Assembly (NCBI GenBank): GCA_034521465.1
Contig: JAXHMN010000011.1
Coordinates: forward strand, 62,001-126,000
DNA: 64,000 nt
DNA from: SURF-28 sp034521465
GTDB taxonomy: Bacteria > Bacteroidota > Ignavibacteria > Ignavibacteriales > Melioribacteraceae
Direction: 5' to 3'
The position numbers and the translations under genes are program-made. Positions 29,126 to 38,026 of this stretch are shown one piece after another (within the stretch, counting starts at the first letter, position 1; every line of letters starts with the position of its first letter). The notes beneath the pieces are model-generated. The model searched no databases, was not told the DNA's origin, and saw nothing but the letters and a program-made list of their open reading frames with translations.

Positions 29126-29771
29126 AAAATTATATTATGAATTTATCCGGTTCAAAAAAATTAGCAATGGTTGCTTTGGTATTTGGATTGGTTGCCGTAC
29201 TTCTCGGTAATCCATACGATAATACTTATGCAAGAAGTAAATGTAAAGGAATTATCGGTTGAATCAATTCGGGATGGCGAAATAATCAACGTAAAAGAAC
29301 TTGCCGAATGGATAATTGAAGGGAAAGTGGATTACAGGTTGGTTGACTTACGCGATGAGGAGGCATTCAAAGAATATTTTATTCCGACTGCCGTAAATAT
29401 TCCAACTTCCAAATTGCTTGAATCCAGATTTAATGCGTAATCAAAAAATACTTTTATATTGTGAAGACAACATCAAAGCAGCGCAAGGTTGGTTTGTGCT
29501 GAAGTCAAAAGATTATAAAGGTGTTTATATACTTAACGGCGGCGTTGATAGTTGGAAAGATGAAATACTTTTCCCAAGTATTTCAGCAAATGCTTCACCG
29601 GAAGAAAAAGCAGAATTTGATAAGATGGTGGAAGTAAGTAAATTTTTTGGCGGCTCGCCGCAAGTCGGTGAAACCGATGGCAGCAAAGAAATTAAAATGC
29701 CCAAGATCGAAATGCCAGCGGCGTTACCGATGAATACCAACAGCAGCAAACCAAAGCGAGAAGGATGTTGA
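29122..29771 (+). CDS. Exported rhodanese-domain protein, two frameshifts
   Basis: About 216 residues. A signal/anchor segment (LAMVALVFGLVAVLLG, residues 14-30) precedes a rhodanese domain: VDYRLVDLRDEEAFKEYFIPTAVNIP and, in the third frame, ILLYCEDNIKAAQGWFVLKSK with the catalytic cysteine in LYCED. Extra bases near 29233 and near 29430 break the frame; joined reading is NTYA-EVNVKELSVESIRDGE and KLLES-DLMRNQKILLYC. The C-terminal tail is Pro/Ser/Lys-rich and ends in cysteine (KREGC). Start at 29122 overlaps the permease stop. It probably handles sulfane sulfur outside the membrane, with the permease pair and the Psr-like reductase. Confidence 0.85.
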
Positions 29772-29812
29772 TGAATTTAGCGGATTGACGAATTGGTGGA
29801 TTTTGCGAATTA

Positions 29813-29846
29813 AAAACCTCGGGATTTATAATTCTCGGGGTTTTTT
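29813..29846 (+). terminator. Terminator after the sulfur operon
   Basis: AACCTCGGGA and TCTCGGGGTT pair (with one G-U and one mismatch) around an AT-rich loop, followed by a run of six T. Confidence 0.75.
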
Positions 29847-29940
29847 GTTTGTTCAGAAACCAACTCCTTTTTCATACTTGTTAGTTCATTCCCATTATTT
29901 TATTTTATAATATAAAAATCTGAGGGTCAATACATTTTTG

Positions 29941-30258
29941 ATGCTTACAAAAAATGAAATATTGAAAAAGCTGGAGAAGCTGAAACCAGAATTATATTCT
30001 ATGTATTCAGTTATCAACATAGGACTATTTGGATCATTTTCAGATGATTCATCAAACGAGGAAAGTGATATTGATATTTTAGTTGAATTAGAAAATCCAA
30101 TAGGATGGAAATTCTTCTCTCTGCAGATTTATCTAGAACAAATCTTTAATAGAAAAGTTGATTTAGTCCGACAAGAATCACTTAAAGAACAAATTAAAGA
30201 TAACATTTTATCACAGGTGAATTACGATATCAGATATGGACATTTAATTGAATCTTAG
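29941..30258 (+). CDS. MNT-domain nucleotidyltransferase, MntA-like antitoxin
   Basis: 105 residues from the ATG at 29941. The minimal nucleotidyltransferase motif GSFSDDSSNEESDIDILVE (GSF-x9-SDxD) begins near residue 30, with the later Asp in KVDLV. In MntA-HepT systems this protein neutralises the HEPN toxin by adenylylating it. The toxin remnant follows directly on the same strand. Intact. Confidence 0.85.
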   Translation: MLTKNEILKKLEKLKPELYSMYSVINIGLFGSFSDDSSNEESDIDILVELENPIGWKFFSLQIYLEQIFNRKVDLVRQESLKEQIKDNILSQVNYDIRYGHLIES

Positions 30259-30520
30259 TATTGATAAGATAACAGAATTAAGGATATTTCAAATGGATCA
30301 AAGGTTGATGCGGTTGCAGAAATTTTGAATTATTAGGCAAAGAGATTGATATCAAATCGAATATCCTGAAATTCCATGGTCAGAAATGTATTATTTAAGA
30401 AACAGAATCACTCACGATTATTTTGAAGTAGATGTAGAAATAATTTGGGATATAGCAGTTAATTATTTACCGGAGAATAAAAAACAAATCAAAAAAATTT
30501 TAGAAAACGGATCTCAATAG
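30250..30520 (+). pseudogene. HepT-like HEPN toxin, broken
   Basis: The C-terminal half is clear: EIPWSEMYYLRNRITHDYFEVDVEIIWDIAVNYLP with the HEPN RNase motif R-N-x3-H (RNRITHDY), ending at 30520. Before it NFELLGKEIDIKS matches the usual middle helix, but in another frame, and the N-terminal helix is short or partly deleted. At least two indels in 150 bases. Either a decayed toxin beside an intact antitoxin or sequence error. Confidence 0.7.
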
Positions 30521-30538
30521 TAAAATTTGTTAAATTCG

Positions 30539-30997
30539 CTAATCCGCAAATTCGTAATTGCAATCTTTTAGTTTATACTTCTCGATTACCTGATCAACCA
30601 AACTTTCACGAACAACCAAAATAAGATCAAACAAATTTTCTTTTTTGAATTTATCAACGACAAAGTTTACCATCGGTTCATAGCCCTGATCAACCATTTC
30701 AAGTTTGCCGACCTCATCAATCACTAAGTAATCAATATTGCTTTGTAGCGATTCTTGAATTTGTTGCCTCGCCCATTCCATAGTTTCTTTACTGAATTTA
30801 TATTTGCCGATTACAATTGCATCTTCATTTTCGGTTTCGAGCGGTTTGATTTCGCCGGTCTTGATTCGTTGAATGTACCGCTTGCCGTCGTTTACCGGTG
30901 CAACAATTCCATCGCAATTTTTGTCTGCAATAAATTTTTGCAACCGGGTAGTTTTACCGGAATGAATTGGTCCGCTAAATAGTATTATTTTCTTCAT
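30539..30997 (-). CDS. THEP1-type nucleoside-triphosphatase
   Basis: 152 residues, P-loop GPIHSGKTT (residues 9-17), Walker B YLVIDEVGKLEM near residue 90: the NTPase_1/THEP1 family, small nucleotide hydrolases of unknown physiological role. Its first 23 bases overlap the end of the membrane protein gene, so the two are translationally coupled and probably work together. Convergent with the HepT remnant. Intact. Confidence 0.85.
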   Translation of the reverse strand: MKKIILFSGPIHSGKTTRLQKFIADKNCDGIVAPVNDGKRYIQRIKTGEIKPLETENEDAIVIGKYKFSKETMEWARQQIQESLQSNIDYLVIDEVGKLEMVDQGYEPMVNFVVDKFKKENLFDLILVVRESLVDQVIEKYKLKDCNYEFAD

Positions 30998-32072
30998 AGG
31001 TTTCTATGTCTGCCATCAAAAGGAGTATAAATGAGTTTTTCAAAAATGGAATAATTCGTTTATAATTTCTCAATTCTTTTGTTTGCTCCCAACTGTAATT
31101 TATTATTCCTTTAAAATATGGGAAAAGTGCAATAATTGATTCTACTTCCTTTGAATAATCTGATTGTTTTTTCATCAAATACTTTTTCACCCATTTTATA
31201 ATTATAGGAGACAGCAACACGAACCATATATACATTATAAGGATTGAGCGAATTAGCATGAAGATGATATTATAAAACAAATTGTCGTCTAACTCGGGAT
31301 TAGTGTAAGAGATTAGCATCATCATCCCAGCAAAAGTAAGGACCACAATGTTTGACTTTTTCTTCCACCATTTTCTTTTCTTTTTTGTTTTATCTTTCTG
31401 CAGCAATATCGATTCATCTTTTCTTATAATTGATTCATTGAATTCTTTCACTTTACCAGAATTATTAATTATCCATTTATGAATATTTCCGGCGATTATT
31501 CCGAAAAAGATTCCGCCTGAAATATGAATAAAACCATACGTACCTATCAATAAATAACTAAGCTGAATAGTATTATCAAAAGAAGAAATTGAGAAAAACT
31601 CATTCATCAAATAGATACCAAACGCATCTATCGATTCCCACAGAGTATTCCCGAAAACAACTGTTAGTACAAAAATTCTTTGAAATGCTGAGTAAGTTAA
31701 AGAGATAAATCCCAATAACAACGCTGCAAACTTTTTGTTTGATATAAAACTGAAAATTAGATAAGCAAACAATCCCTGAAGAAAAACTGCAATGTAAGCA
31801 TTAAGCGGTGTGTGCGGACTCACCATTGCTTTAATTAAAATAACAATCAAAGTAGATTTGAGAAGTGTTGATTTATTCTCGGCTAAATACGCAATTAGAG
31901 TTAAAAAAATTACAGCACTTCCCCCTATGAACAATCCGGTAAACGGTATTCTTAAAGCATGCAGAATTCCGCCCAACGCCGCTTCGCTGAATGCCCAAAG
32001 TGCGGTAATTCTGCTAATTGTTGAAAATTCTTTTTCAAGAATGGAATTATGTTGAAAGTTCTCTCTGTACAA
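30975..32072 (-). CDS. Integral membrane protein coupled to THEP1
   Basis: 365 residues. Several membrane segments in the N-terminal 200 residues (LGGILHALRIPFTGLFIGG, AVIFLTLIAYLA, AYIAVFLQGLFAYLIFSF and others), then a basic stretch (KDKTKKKRKWWKKK near 225-238), then two to three more helices and a cytoplasmic tail with KRIIPFLKNSFILLLMADIE. The layout recalls an ECF-type substrate-binding part followed by a coupling part, but this is only a resemblance. Not assigned to a known family. Sits between the CMD/AhpD-like gene (one base apart) and THEP1. Confidence 0.7.
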   Translation of the reverse strand: MYRENFQHNSILEKEFSTISRITALWAFSEAALGGILHALRIPFTGLFIGGSAVIFLTLIAYLAENKSTLLKSTLIVILIKAMVSPHTPLNAYIAVFLQGLFAYLIFSFISNKKFAALLLGFISLTYSAFQRIFVLTVVFGNTLWESIDAFGIYLMNEFFSISSFDNTIQLSYLLIGTYGFIHISGGIFFGIIAGNIHKWIINNSGKVKEFNESIIRKDESILLQKDKTKKKRKWWKKKSNIVVLTFAGMMMLISYTNPELDDNLFYNIIFMLIRSILIMYIWFVLLSPIIIKWVKKYLMKKQSDYSKEVESIIALFPYFKGIINYSWEQTKELRNYKRIIPFLKNSFILLLMADIETYEENNTI

Positions 32073-32073
32073 A

Positions 32074-32385
32074 TTATGCTTCTAATATGTCGTTGACCCA
32101 AGTCATCGCAGCCATCATACTCGGCAGCCCGATTGTTGTTAAAGATAATAAAACTGTTTGTTTAATTTCTTCTTTTGTACATCCGGCATCCAGCGCTTTG
32201 TGTGTATGTGAATGAACAGCACCTTCCATTCTGCCGCCGATTGCAATCGAAAGTTTAATTAACGTGCGTGTTTTTTCATCAAGCGGACCCGCAGCATGTG
32301 CTTCTGTTCCTAACTTTTCGTATGCTTCGGCAACCTTCGGATATTCATCAATAAATTTCTTAAATGCTTTTGGTAATTCAGACAT
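32074..32385 (-). CDS. Carboxymuconolactone decarboxylase/AhpD-family protein
   Basis: 103 residues, all-alpha CMD fold: LDEKTRTLIKLSIAIGGRMEGAVHSHTHKALDAGCTKEEI and LPSMMAAMTWVNDIL. The place of the AhpD CxxC is taken by AVHSH, so the thiol redox pair is missing and disulfide reductase activity is unlikely. Its start overlaps the end of the MarR gene by eight bases, and it lies one base upstream of the membrane protein gene, so it belongs to that operon. Intact. Confidence 0.85.
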   Translation of the reverse strand: MSELPKAFKKFIDEYPKVAEAYEKLGTEAHAAGPLDEKTRTLIKLSIAIGGRMEGAVHSHTHKALDAGCTKEEIKQTVLLSLTTIGLPSMMAAMTWVNDILEA

Positions 32386-32884
32386 GTTCGACCTCTTGAT
32401 TTATATGAGATGTTTTCTTGATCCACAAATTTAGCGCTCTATTCAAATCTTTCATTGCGGATATTACGGTTTTTCTATTCTCGGGTTCTATTTTTTCAAG
32501 AATTTCTTCATGCAGTTCAATATGACTTTTATTCAAATTCTTGATAAATGGTTCGCTTTTGGGTGTGAGATAAACTTTCACGTTGCGTTTATCGGTTGGG
32601 TCAATTTTTCTTAACACATATTTTTTAGCTTCGAGTGAGGTGAGTATATGTGTAATTCTTCCCGGTGTAATTTCCATGTGATAAATGATTTCTTTAATAG
32701 ATAAAACTTTTTGTGCGGCGAATAATTTCAAGCACTTAAATTCAGCCGGAGTTAAATCAAAAAGAGAGGCAAAGTAATTTTCTTTAGCAGAACAATTTCT
32801 AGCAAGTTCACAAGTTATTTGTGCCATCTCTTCGGCTAAATTTGTTGTGGATTCCGTAGCATTAATATCCATAATAAACTCCAA
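32378..32884 (-). CDS. MarR-family transcriptional regulator
   Basis: 168 residues with a winged helix: AEFKCLKLFAAQKVLSIKEIIYHMEITPGRITHILTSLEAKKYVLRKIDPTDKRNVKVYLT (about 45-110), preceded and followed by dimerisation helices. It is the first gene of a four-gene minus-strand unit (regulator, AhpD-like protein, membrane protein, THEP1). MarR proteins typically repress their own operon; the 123 bases to rfbC presumably hold the operator. A start at 32872 (MDINATES) is also possible. Confidence 0.88.
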   Translation of the reverse strand: MEFIMDINATESTTNLAEEMAQITCELARNCSAKENYFASLFDLTPAEFKCLKLFAAQKVLSIKEIIYHMEITPGRITHILTSLEAKKYVLRKIDPTDKRNVKVYLTPKSEPFIKNLNKSHIELHEEILEKIEPENRKTVISAMKDLNRALNLWIKKTSHINQEVEHV

Positions 32885-33019
32885 AAATATTTTATACCCT
32901 AAATTAATATTCTAAATCAGGAGAGACAAGTATCTTTTATAGGGATAGTTTTAATATGGTAAGAACTTCAAAAATTTTTGTAAGTTTTATTCTTAAATAT
33001 TTCTCAATTGTTATTACAA

Positions 33020-33571
33020 ATGAAAACTGAAAAGACACCGATAAAAGATTTACTAATAATAACTCATGATACTTTCGAAGATGAGCGGGGTTATTTTTTT
33101 GAATCTTTCAATCAATCAAAATATTCCGAGTTTTTACCTGAAGTAAATTTTGTTCAGGATAACATTTCACAATCAAAGCATGGAGTAATTAGGGGATTGC
33201 ATTACCAAGTTGGAGAGTTTGTACAAGGTAAACTTTGTTCAGTTTTGAAGGGCAGGGTACTGGATGTTGCAGTAGATATTCGTCTCGGTTCACCAACTTA
33301 CGGAATGCATTTCTCAATTGAATTGTCTGCAAAAAACGGTCAACAAATTTGGATACCGCCTGGATTTGCACATGGGTTTTCAATCCTTTCCGATAGTGCA
33401 ATTTTTATGTACAAATGTACTCAGCTTTACAGCAAAGAGCATGAACGGGCAATTATCTATAGTGATGAAGAACTAAATATAGATTGGATGGTTGAAAATC
33501 CGATTGTTTCTGAAAAGGATTTGAAAGCAAAAAGATTCAACGAAATTGAACAAGATTTTACATTCGATTAA
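33020..33571 (+). CDS. rfbC: dTDP-4-dehydrorhamnose 3,5-epimerase
   Basis: Third enzyme of dTDP-L-rhamnose synthesis. 183 residues from the ATG at 33020. Cupin-type RmlC fold with DERGYFFESF, NISQSKHGVIRGLHYQ (catalytic His in RGLHYQ), WIPPGFAHGFS and YKCTQLYSKEHERAI. Followed 20 bases later by ugd; rmlD lies 4 kb downstream, while rmlA and rmlB are not in the window. Intact; no clear RBS is visible. Confidence 0.9.
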   Translation: MKTEKTPIKDLLIITHDTFEDERGYFFESFNQSKYSEFLPEVNFVQDNISQSKHGVIRGLHYQVGEFVQGKLCSVLKGRVLDVAVDIRLGSPTYGMHFSIELSAKNGQQIWIPPGFAHGFSILSDSAIFMYKCTQLYSKEHERAIIYSDEELNIDWMVENPIVSEKDLKAKRFNEIEQDFTFD

Positions 33572-33591
33572 TTTTCTTTTACGGAGGAAAA

Positions 33592-34919
33592 ATGAAATTA
33601 TCAGTTATTGGAACCGGTTATGTTGGATTAGTTTCCGGTACTTGTTTTGCGGAGATGGGCAATAATGTTATCTGTGTTGATAACAACCAAGAAAAACTTG
33701 AAAAGATGCGTAACACAGTTGTCCCAATATACGAACCGGGTTTGGAAATTTTATTCAAAAGAAATATTGAAAAGAAAAGATTAGAATTCACCGATGATCT
33801 TAAACATGCTGTTTTGAATACCGATGTTGTTTTCCTTTGTCTTCCAACACCTCAGGATGAAGACGGTTCTGCTGATCTTAAATATGTCTATGGCGTAGCA
33901 AAAGATATTGCAAATATTTTAAAAGAAAGCGGTGATAAAGATTTTAAAATAATAGTTAACAAAAGCACGGTTCCGGTTGGAACAAGCACCCAAGTTACTA
34001 ACATAATTTCGAGCGAAGGAGTTAAGAATTTTGAAGTGATCTCTAATCCGGAATTTTTGCGTGAAGGATTTGCAGTTGATGATTTCATGAAACCGGATAG
34101 AATTGTAATTGGTGCACAAACAAAAGAAGTATTCGATAAAATGCGAACACTTTACGAACCATTTGTTAGGCAGGGCAATCCTATTATTGAAATGGACCCA
34201 TACAGTTCGGAAATTACAAAATATGCCTCTAACTCATATCTGGCGATGAGAATCACATTTATGAACGAACTTGCTAACTTTACCGAAAAGGTTGGCGGTA
34301 ATATTGATAAAGTAAGAATTGGTATGAGCGCTGATACACGAATCGGCAAAAGATTTTTATTCCCCGGCATTGGTTACGGTGGTTCATGTTTTCCGAAAGA
34401 TGTGAAAGCTTTGATAAAAACTTCCTTGAGTAAAGAATCTGGAATATCAATTCTTCAAACAGTCGATGAAGCAAACAACAGACAGAAATTAGTTTTAGTT
34501 GATAAAATATTGAACCATTTTAATAGTGATATCAAAGGTAAGCATTTTGGTATTTGGGGACTTTCATTCAAACCAAACACCGATGATATGAGAGAAGCAC
34601 CTTCGTTATATATTATAAAGGAAATCATAAAACATGGTGCAAGGGTTACGGTTTACGACCCTGAAGCTATGGAGAATGCAAAACGTTCTTTAGGCGATTC
34701 GGTTGAGTATTCGGATAATCAATATGACGCTGCAACCGGAAAAGATGCTTTGCTGATTTTAACAGAATGGAATGAGTTTAGAAATCCGGATTTGAAAAGA
34801 CTTGAACGATGTTCTTAAAGAGTAAATTAATCTTTGATGGAAGAAACGTATTTACTCCGGATAGAATGAAAGAATTGGGCTATATTTATTATAGCATTGG
34901 AAGAGTTGCTGTTAAATAG
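33592..34919 (+). CDS. ugd: UDP-glucose 6-dehydrogenase, two frameshifts near the end
   Basis: Oxidises UDP-glucose to UDP-glucuronate for surface polysaccharide. About 442 residues. NAD-binding start IGTGYVGLVSGTCFAEMGN, then NKSTVPVGTS, NPEFLREG, and FLFPGIGYGGSCFPKDVKAL with the catalytic cysteine. The long frame ends in RNPDLKRL; extra bases at 34802-34803 and 34820 hide the true end, NDVLK-SKLIFDGRNVFTPDRMKELGYIYYSIGRVAVK, stopping at 34919. RBS GGAGG before the ATG; operon with rfbC. Confidence 0.95.
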
Positions 34920-34930
34920 AACGTAAGGTT

Positions 34931-34967
34931 AATTTCCCGCAATCTCGGAGATTGCGGGAAATTTTTT
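34931..34967. terminator. Strong terminator between convergent ugd and bshA
   Basis: AATTTCCCGCAATCT pairs with AGATTGCGGGAAATT around a loop of three bases, followed by T7 on the plus strand; preceding A residues may allow it to work on the minus strand too. Confidence 0.88.
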
Positions 34968-34973
34968 TGAAAT

Positions 34974-36101
34974 CTAAGAGTTTAATACCTTTTCATAATA
35001 CTCGACGTATCTTGGAACTACCAAATCCTTTTCAAAACTGTTCTTTGCTAAATTCAAACAATTTTCCGAGAAGAATTTATATTTCTTATCATTTGTTAAC
35101 AGGTCAACTGCATATTTTGCCATTCTCTCGATATCACCAATCTCTGCAATAAAACCTGTTTCATTATGACGAACTAATTCAGGCAACCCGCCAACACTTG
35201 TGCTGACGACCGGTATACCACAAGCCATTGCTTCGAGTGCCGAGAGTCCAAAGCTTTCCGACTGCGAAGGCATAAGAAATAGATCTGCAGAACTAAGTAT
35301 TTCTGCGAGTCCATCTTGTTTGCCAAGGAAAAGGACATCTTTATGAACGTCGAGTTCACGGGCTAATCTTTCACATTCCGAACGCTCAGGTCCATCACCG
35401 ACCAAAACTAATCTTGCCGGAATTTTCTTCTGTACTTCCTTTAATATTTTGATTGTATCGGGGACACGCTTAACCTGTCGAAAGTTGGAAGTATGAACTA
35501 AAATTTTCTCTCCATTCGGAGATACATGGTTTTTAAACTGCTCGTTACATGTGGGTTTAAATACGTCTGTATCAATAAAATTGTGAATCACTTCAATTTC
35601 TTTTTTAATATTATAATTAGTGAGAGTCTTTTCTTTTAAGAATCTTGAAACAGCAGTAACGCCATCACTTTCTTCTATACTGAATTTAACTAACGGTAAG
35701 AAAGAAGGTTCGAGTCCGACTAATGTAATATCAGTCCCATGAAGTGTTGTGATAATTTTCGTTCCCTTGTTTTCCTTTTTCAAAATTTGATTTGCCAAGT
35801 AAGCACTAGTTGCATGAGGAATTGCATAATGGACATGAAGCAAGTCTAATTTTTCGTATTCAACAACTTCAACCATTTTACTGGTTAGCGCCAAGCCATA
35901 AAGAGAATGTTCAAACAAGGGATAATTGCCTAATTCAACTTCATGAAAGATCACATTCTCAACAAAATTGTTTAATCTATGTGGAAGTGCATAACTAATG
36001 AAATGCACTTCGCAGCCCTTGGCAGCAAGTGCTTTACCAAGTTCTGTTGCAACAACACCACTACCACCATAAGTTGGATAACACGTAATTCCGATTTTCA
36101 T
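34974..36101 (-). CDS. bshA: N-acetyl-alpha-D-glucosaminyl L-malate synthase
   Basis: GT4-family glycosyltransferase that makes the first intermediate of bacillithiol from UDP-GlcNAc and malate. 375 residues. The start MKIGITCYPTYGGSGVVATELG and the following LLHVHYAIPHATSAYLA and TLHGTDITLVG are the family hallmark; the donor-binding part has PSQSESFGLSALEAMACGIPVVST. bshB and bshC are not in the window. Implies that the organism uses bacillithiol as its low-molecular-weight thiol. Intact. Confidence 0.92.
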   Translation of the reverse strand: MKIGITCYPTYGGSGVVATELGKALAAKGCEVHFISYALPHRLNNFVENVIFHEVELGNYPLFEHSLYGLALTSKMVEVVEYEKLDLLHVHYAIPHATSAYLANQILKKENKGTKIITTLHGTDITLVGLEPSFLPLVKFSIEESDGVTAVSRFLKEKTLTNYNIKKEIEVIHNFIDTDVFKPTCNEQFKNHVSPNGEKILVHTSNFRQVKRVPDTIKILKEVQKKIPARLVLVGDGPERSECERLARELDVHKDVLFLGKQDGLAEILSSADLFLMPSQSESFGLSALEAMACGIPVVSTSVGGLPELVRHNETGFIAEIGDIERMAKYAVDLLTNDKKYKFFSENCLNLAKNSFEKDLVVPRYVEYYEKVLNS

Positions 36102-36194
36102 ATTATTTTATAACCGAATAAATTATTGAGTATCTTTTGTACATCTAAATTAACTAAAATTATACTCTCAACGAAAAACCAAACGAACTTAGTT

Positions 36195-37082
36195 ATGAAA
36201 CTGTTAATTATCGGTCATTCGGTTGTTGATCATATTTATACCGTAGATGGTGAAATTGTGGCTCCCGGTGGAATTTATTATTCAAGCATCGGCTTTAATT
36301 CGATGAAGAAAGAGGAAGATGAAATATTTCTGCTGACCTCTATTTCAAAAGATGACCATAAATTTTTTCAAAATGCATTTGAGAAATTTAATTTGAATTA
36401 TGCAGTTAAATATGACTCAGTTCCGCACGTAAATCTTTTTGTTGACGGAAGTGCAGAGCGAAGAGAACATTACCGTAATCTTATTAAGAATCTTGCCTTC
36501 AAAGAAAATATTGATTTCAATTCTTTCGATGGAATTTATATAAACATGATCACCGGTGGCGACCTTTTACCGGAACAGTTTGAAGAGATTCGTAAAAATT
36601 ATGGGGGAATAATCTATCTCGATGTTCATACTCTCTCCCGCGGAACCGGCAAAGAGCATCATCGTCATTTTCGAAAAATTGAAAATTATAAGTCGTACTT
36701 GAAAAATGTTGATATTGTGCAAGTAAACGAGAGTGAATTAAAAACTATTACTCCATACAATGACTTAAATCCTATTTTAGAAGAGGTATTTGAAATTGGT
36801 GTGAAACTTTTGATTATTACCAAAGGTGAAAGGGGAGTGGAAGCTTATTCACAGAGTGGACAAAAATTTTCCATTGATGCAATTAAGTTGAAATCAATTA
36901 ACAATGTTGGCTGCGGAGATATCTTTGGTTCGGTTTTCTTTTATAATTACATTGCGAACCAAAATATAAATCGATCGTTGAGAATCGCTAATGCTGCTGC
37001 TGGAACGGCAACAACTTTTAAAAGTGCAGATGAATTAATGAAACTAAATTATGATATCATCAAAAGACATATTGAAGAATAG
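36195..37082 (+). CDS. PfkB-family carbohydrate kinase
   Basis: 295 residues from the ATG at 36195 (MKLLIIGHSVVDHI); the longer upstream reading lacks a good RBS. Ribokinase fold: APGGIYYSSIG near the start, LLIITKGERGVEAY, and NNVGCGDIFGS with the catalytic Asp in the anion hole. The substrate is not evident; PfkB relatives act on sugars, nucleosides or ADP-heptose precursors. It overlaps rmlD by 32 bases, so the two are co-expressed. Intact. Confidence 0.85.
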   Translation: MKLLIIGHSVVDHIYTVDGEIVAPGGIYYSSIGFNSMKKEEDEIFLLTSISKDDHKFFQNAFEKFNLNYAVKYDSVPHVNLFVDGSAERREHYRNLIKNLAFKENIDFNSFDGIYINMITGGDLLPEQFEEIRKNYGGIIYLDVHTLSRGTGKEHHRHFRKIENYKSYLKNVDIVQVNESELKTITPYNDLNPILEEVFEIGVKLLIITKGERGVEAYSQSGQKFSIDAIKLKSINNVGCGDIFGSVFFYNYIANQNINRSLRIANAAAGTATTFKSADELMKLNYDIIKRHIEE

Positions 37083-37962
37083 AATATTAATTGTTGGGTC
37101 AAATGGCAGACTTGGGCAAAGTCTTACGGAAAAACTTAAAAACAAAGTTAAAACAGAATTGCTCTGCTGCTCCATTGAAAAAGAATCTTTATTTGTTGAT
37201 GTTGAGTATCGTCAAGTCGATATGACAAAGAAAGAAGAAGTCAAAAAGGTTGTATTAGATTTTGTCCCGGACTTTATAATTAATGCCGCTGCTTACACAA
37301 ATGTTGATAAATGCGAAACCGAGCGTGAGATAGCTTGGAAAGTTAACGTCGCCGGTGCAGAATATTTTGCACAATATGCTCGATTAGTTGATGCACACAT
37401 TACTCATATTTCTTCCGATTATGTGTTTGACGGAGAAGCCGGACCTTACAGTGAAACCGATAAACCAAATCCGATTAGTTATTACGGCAGGACTAAATTT
37501 GCATCGGAAAACGCATTGAAGATTAGCGGTACAAAATATGCGATTGTTCGCACTAATGTTTTGTACGGTCCATCTGAGTTTGGCAATCCGGATTTTGTTA
37601 ATTGGGTGATTGAGTCATTATCAAATGGTAAGGAAATCAATATTGTTACTGACCAGATCAATAATCCGACATTCATTCCAGATCTTGCTGATGGCATAAT
37701 CCAAATCATTGATTATGACAAAGACGGTGTATTCAATATTGGTGGTGCTGAATTGCTTTCCAGGTATGACTTTACGATAAGAATTGCCGACTATTTTAAG
37801 CTTGATAAATCTCTCATAAATAAGATTAAAACCAGCGATTTGAACCAACCGGCTCCACGACCGTTAAATTCAGGTTTAATAACTCTCAAAGCTGAAACAG
37901 AATTAAATTACAAACCGCTGAGTATCGAAGAAACCTTTCTGATGATGGCAAAGTCTCTTTAA
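37051..37962 (+). CDS. rfbD: dTDP-4-dehydrorhamnose reductase
   Basis: Final step of dTDP-L-rhamnose synthesis. 303 residues: LIVGSNGRLGQSL (nucleotide binding), INAAAYTNVDKCETE, ISSDYVFDGEAGPYSETD and the catalytic YYGRTKFASE (Y-x3-K). An internal start at about 37081 would remove the overlap with the kinase gene, so the exact start is open. Works with the rfbC product encoded 4 kb upstream. Intact. Confidence 0.88.
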   Translation: MISSKDILKNRILIVGSNGRLGQSLTEKLKNKVKTELLCCSIEKESLFVDVEYRQVDMTKKEEVKKVVLDFVPDFIINAAAYTNVDKCETEREIAWKVNVAGAEYFAQYARLVDAHITHISSDYVFDGEAGPYSETDKPNPISYYGRTKFASENALKISGTKYAIVRTNVLYGPSEFGNPDFVNWVIESLSNGKEINIVTDQINNPTFIPDLADGIIQIIDYDKDGVFNIGGAELLSRYDFTIRIADYFKLDKSLINKIKTSDLNQPAPRPLNSGLITLKAETELNYKPLSIEETFLMMAKSL

Positions 37963-38000
37963 GAAATATTTTTACTTTTGATGGAAATGTTGTAAGTTTG

Positions 38001-38020
38001 TTATGAGCATATGCTCATAA
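38001..38020. promoter_or_regulatory. Perfect 20-bp palindrome before the DUF134 gene
   Basis: TTATGAGCATATGCTCATAA reads the same on both strands and ends six bases before the ATG at 38027. Placed in the leader of a gene for a small HTH protein, it is a very good candidate for that protein's own operator. Confidence 0.7.
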
Positions 38021-38026
38021 TTAATT

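Noticed and set aside
29171..29440. Separate small protein upstream of the rhodanese
   Set aside because: It is the middle part of the rhodanese in another frame; the signal segment and the active-site part lie on either side in the other two frames.
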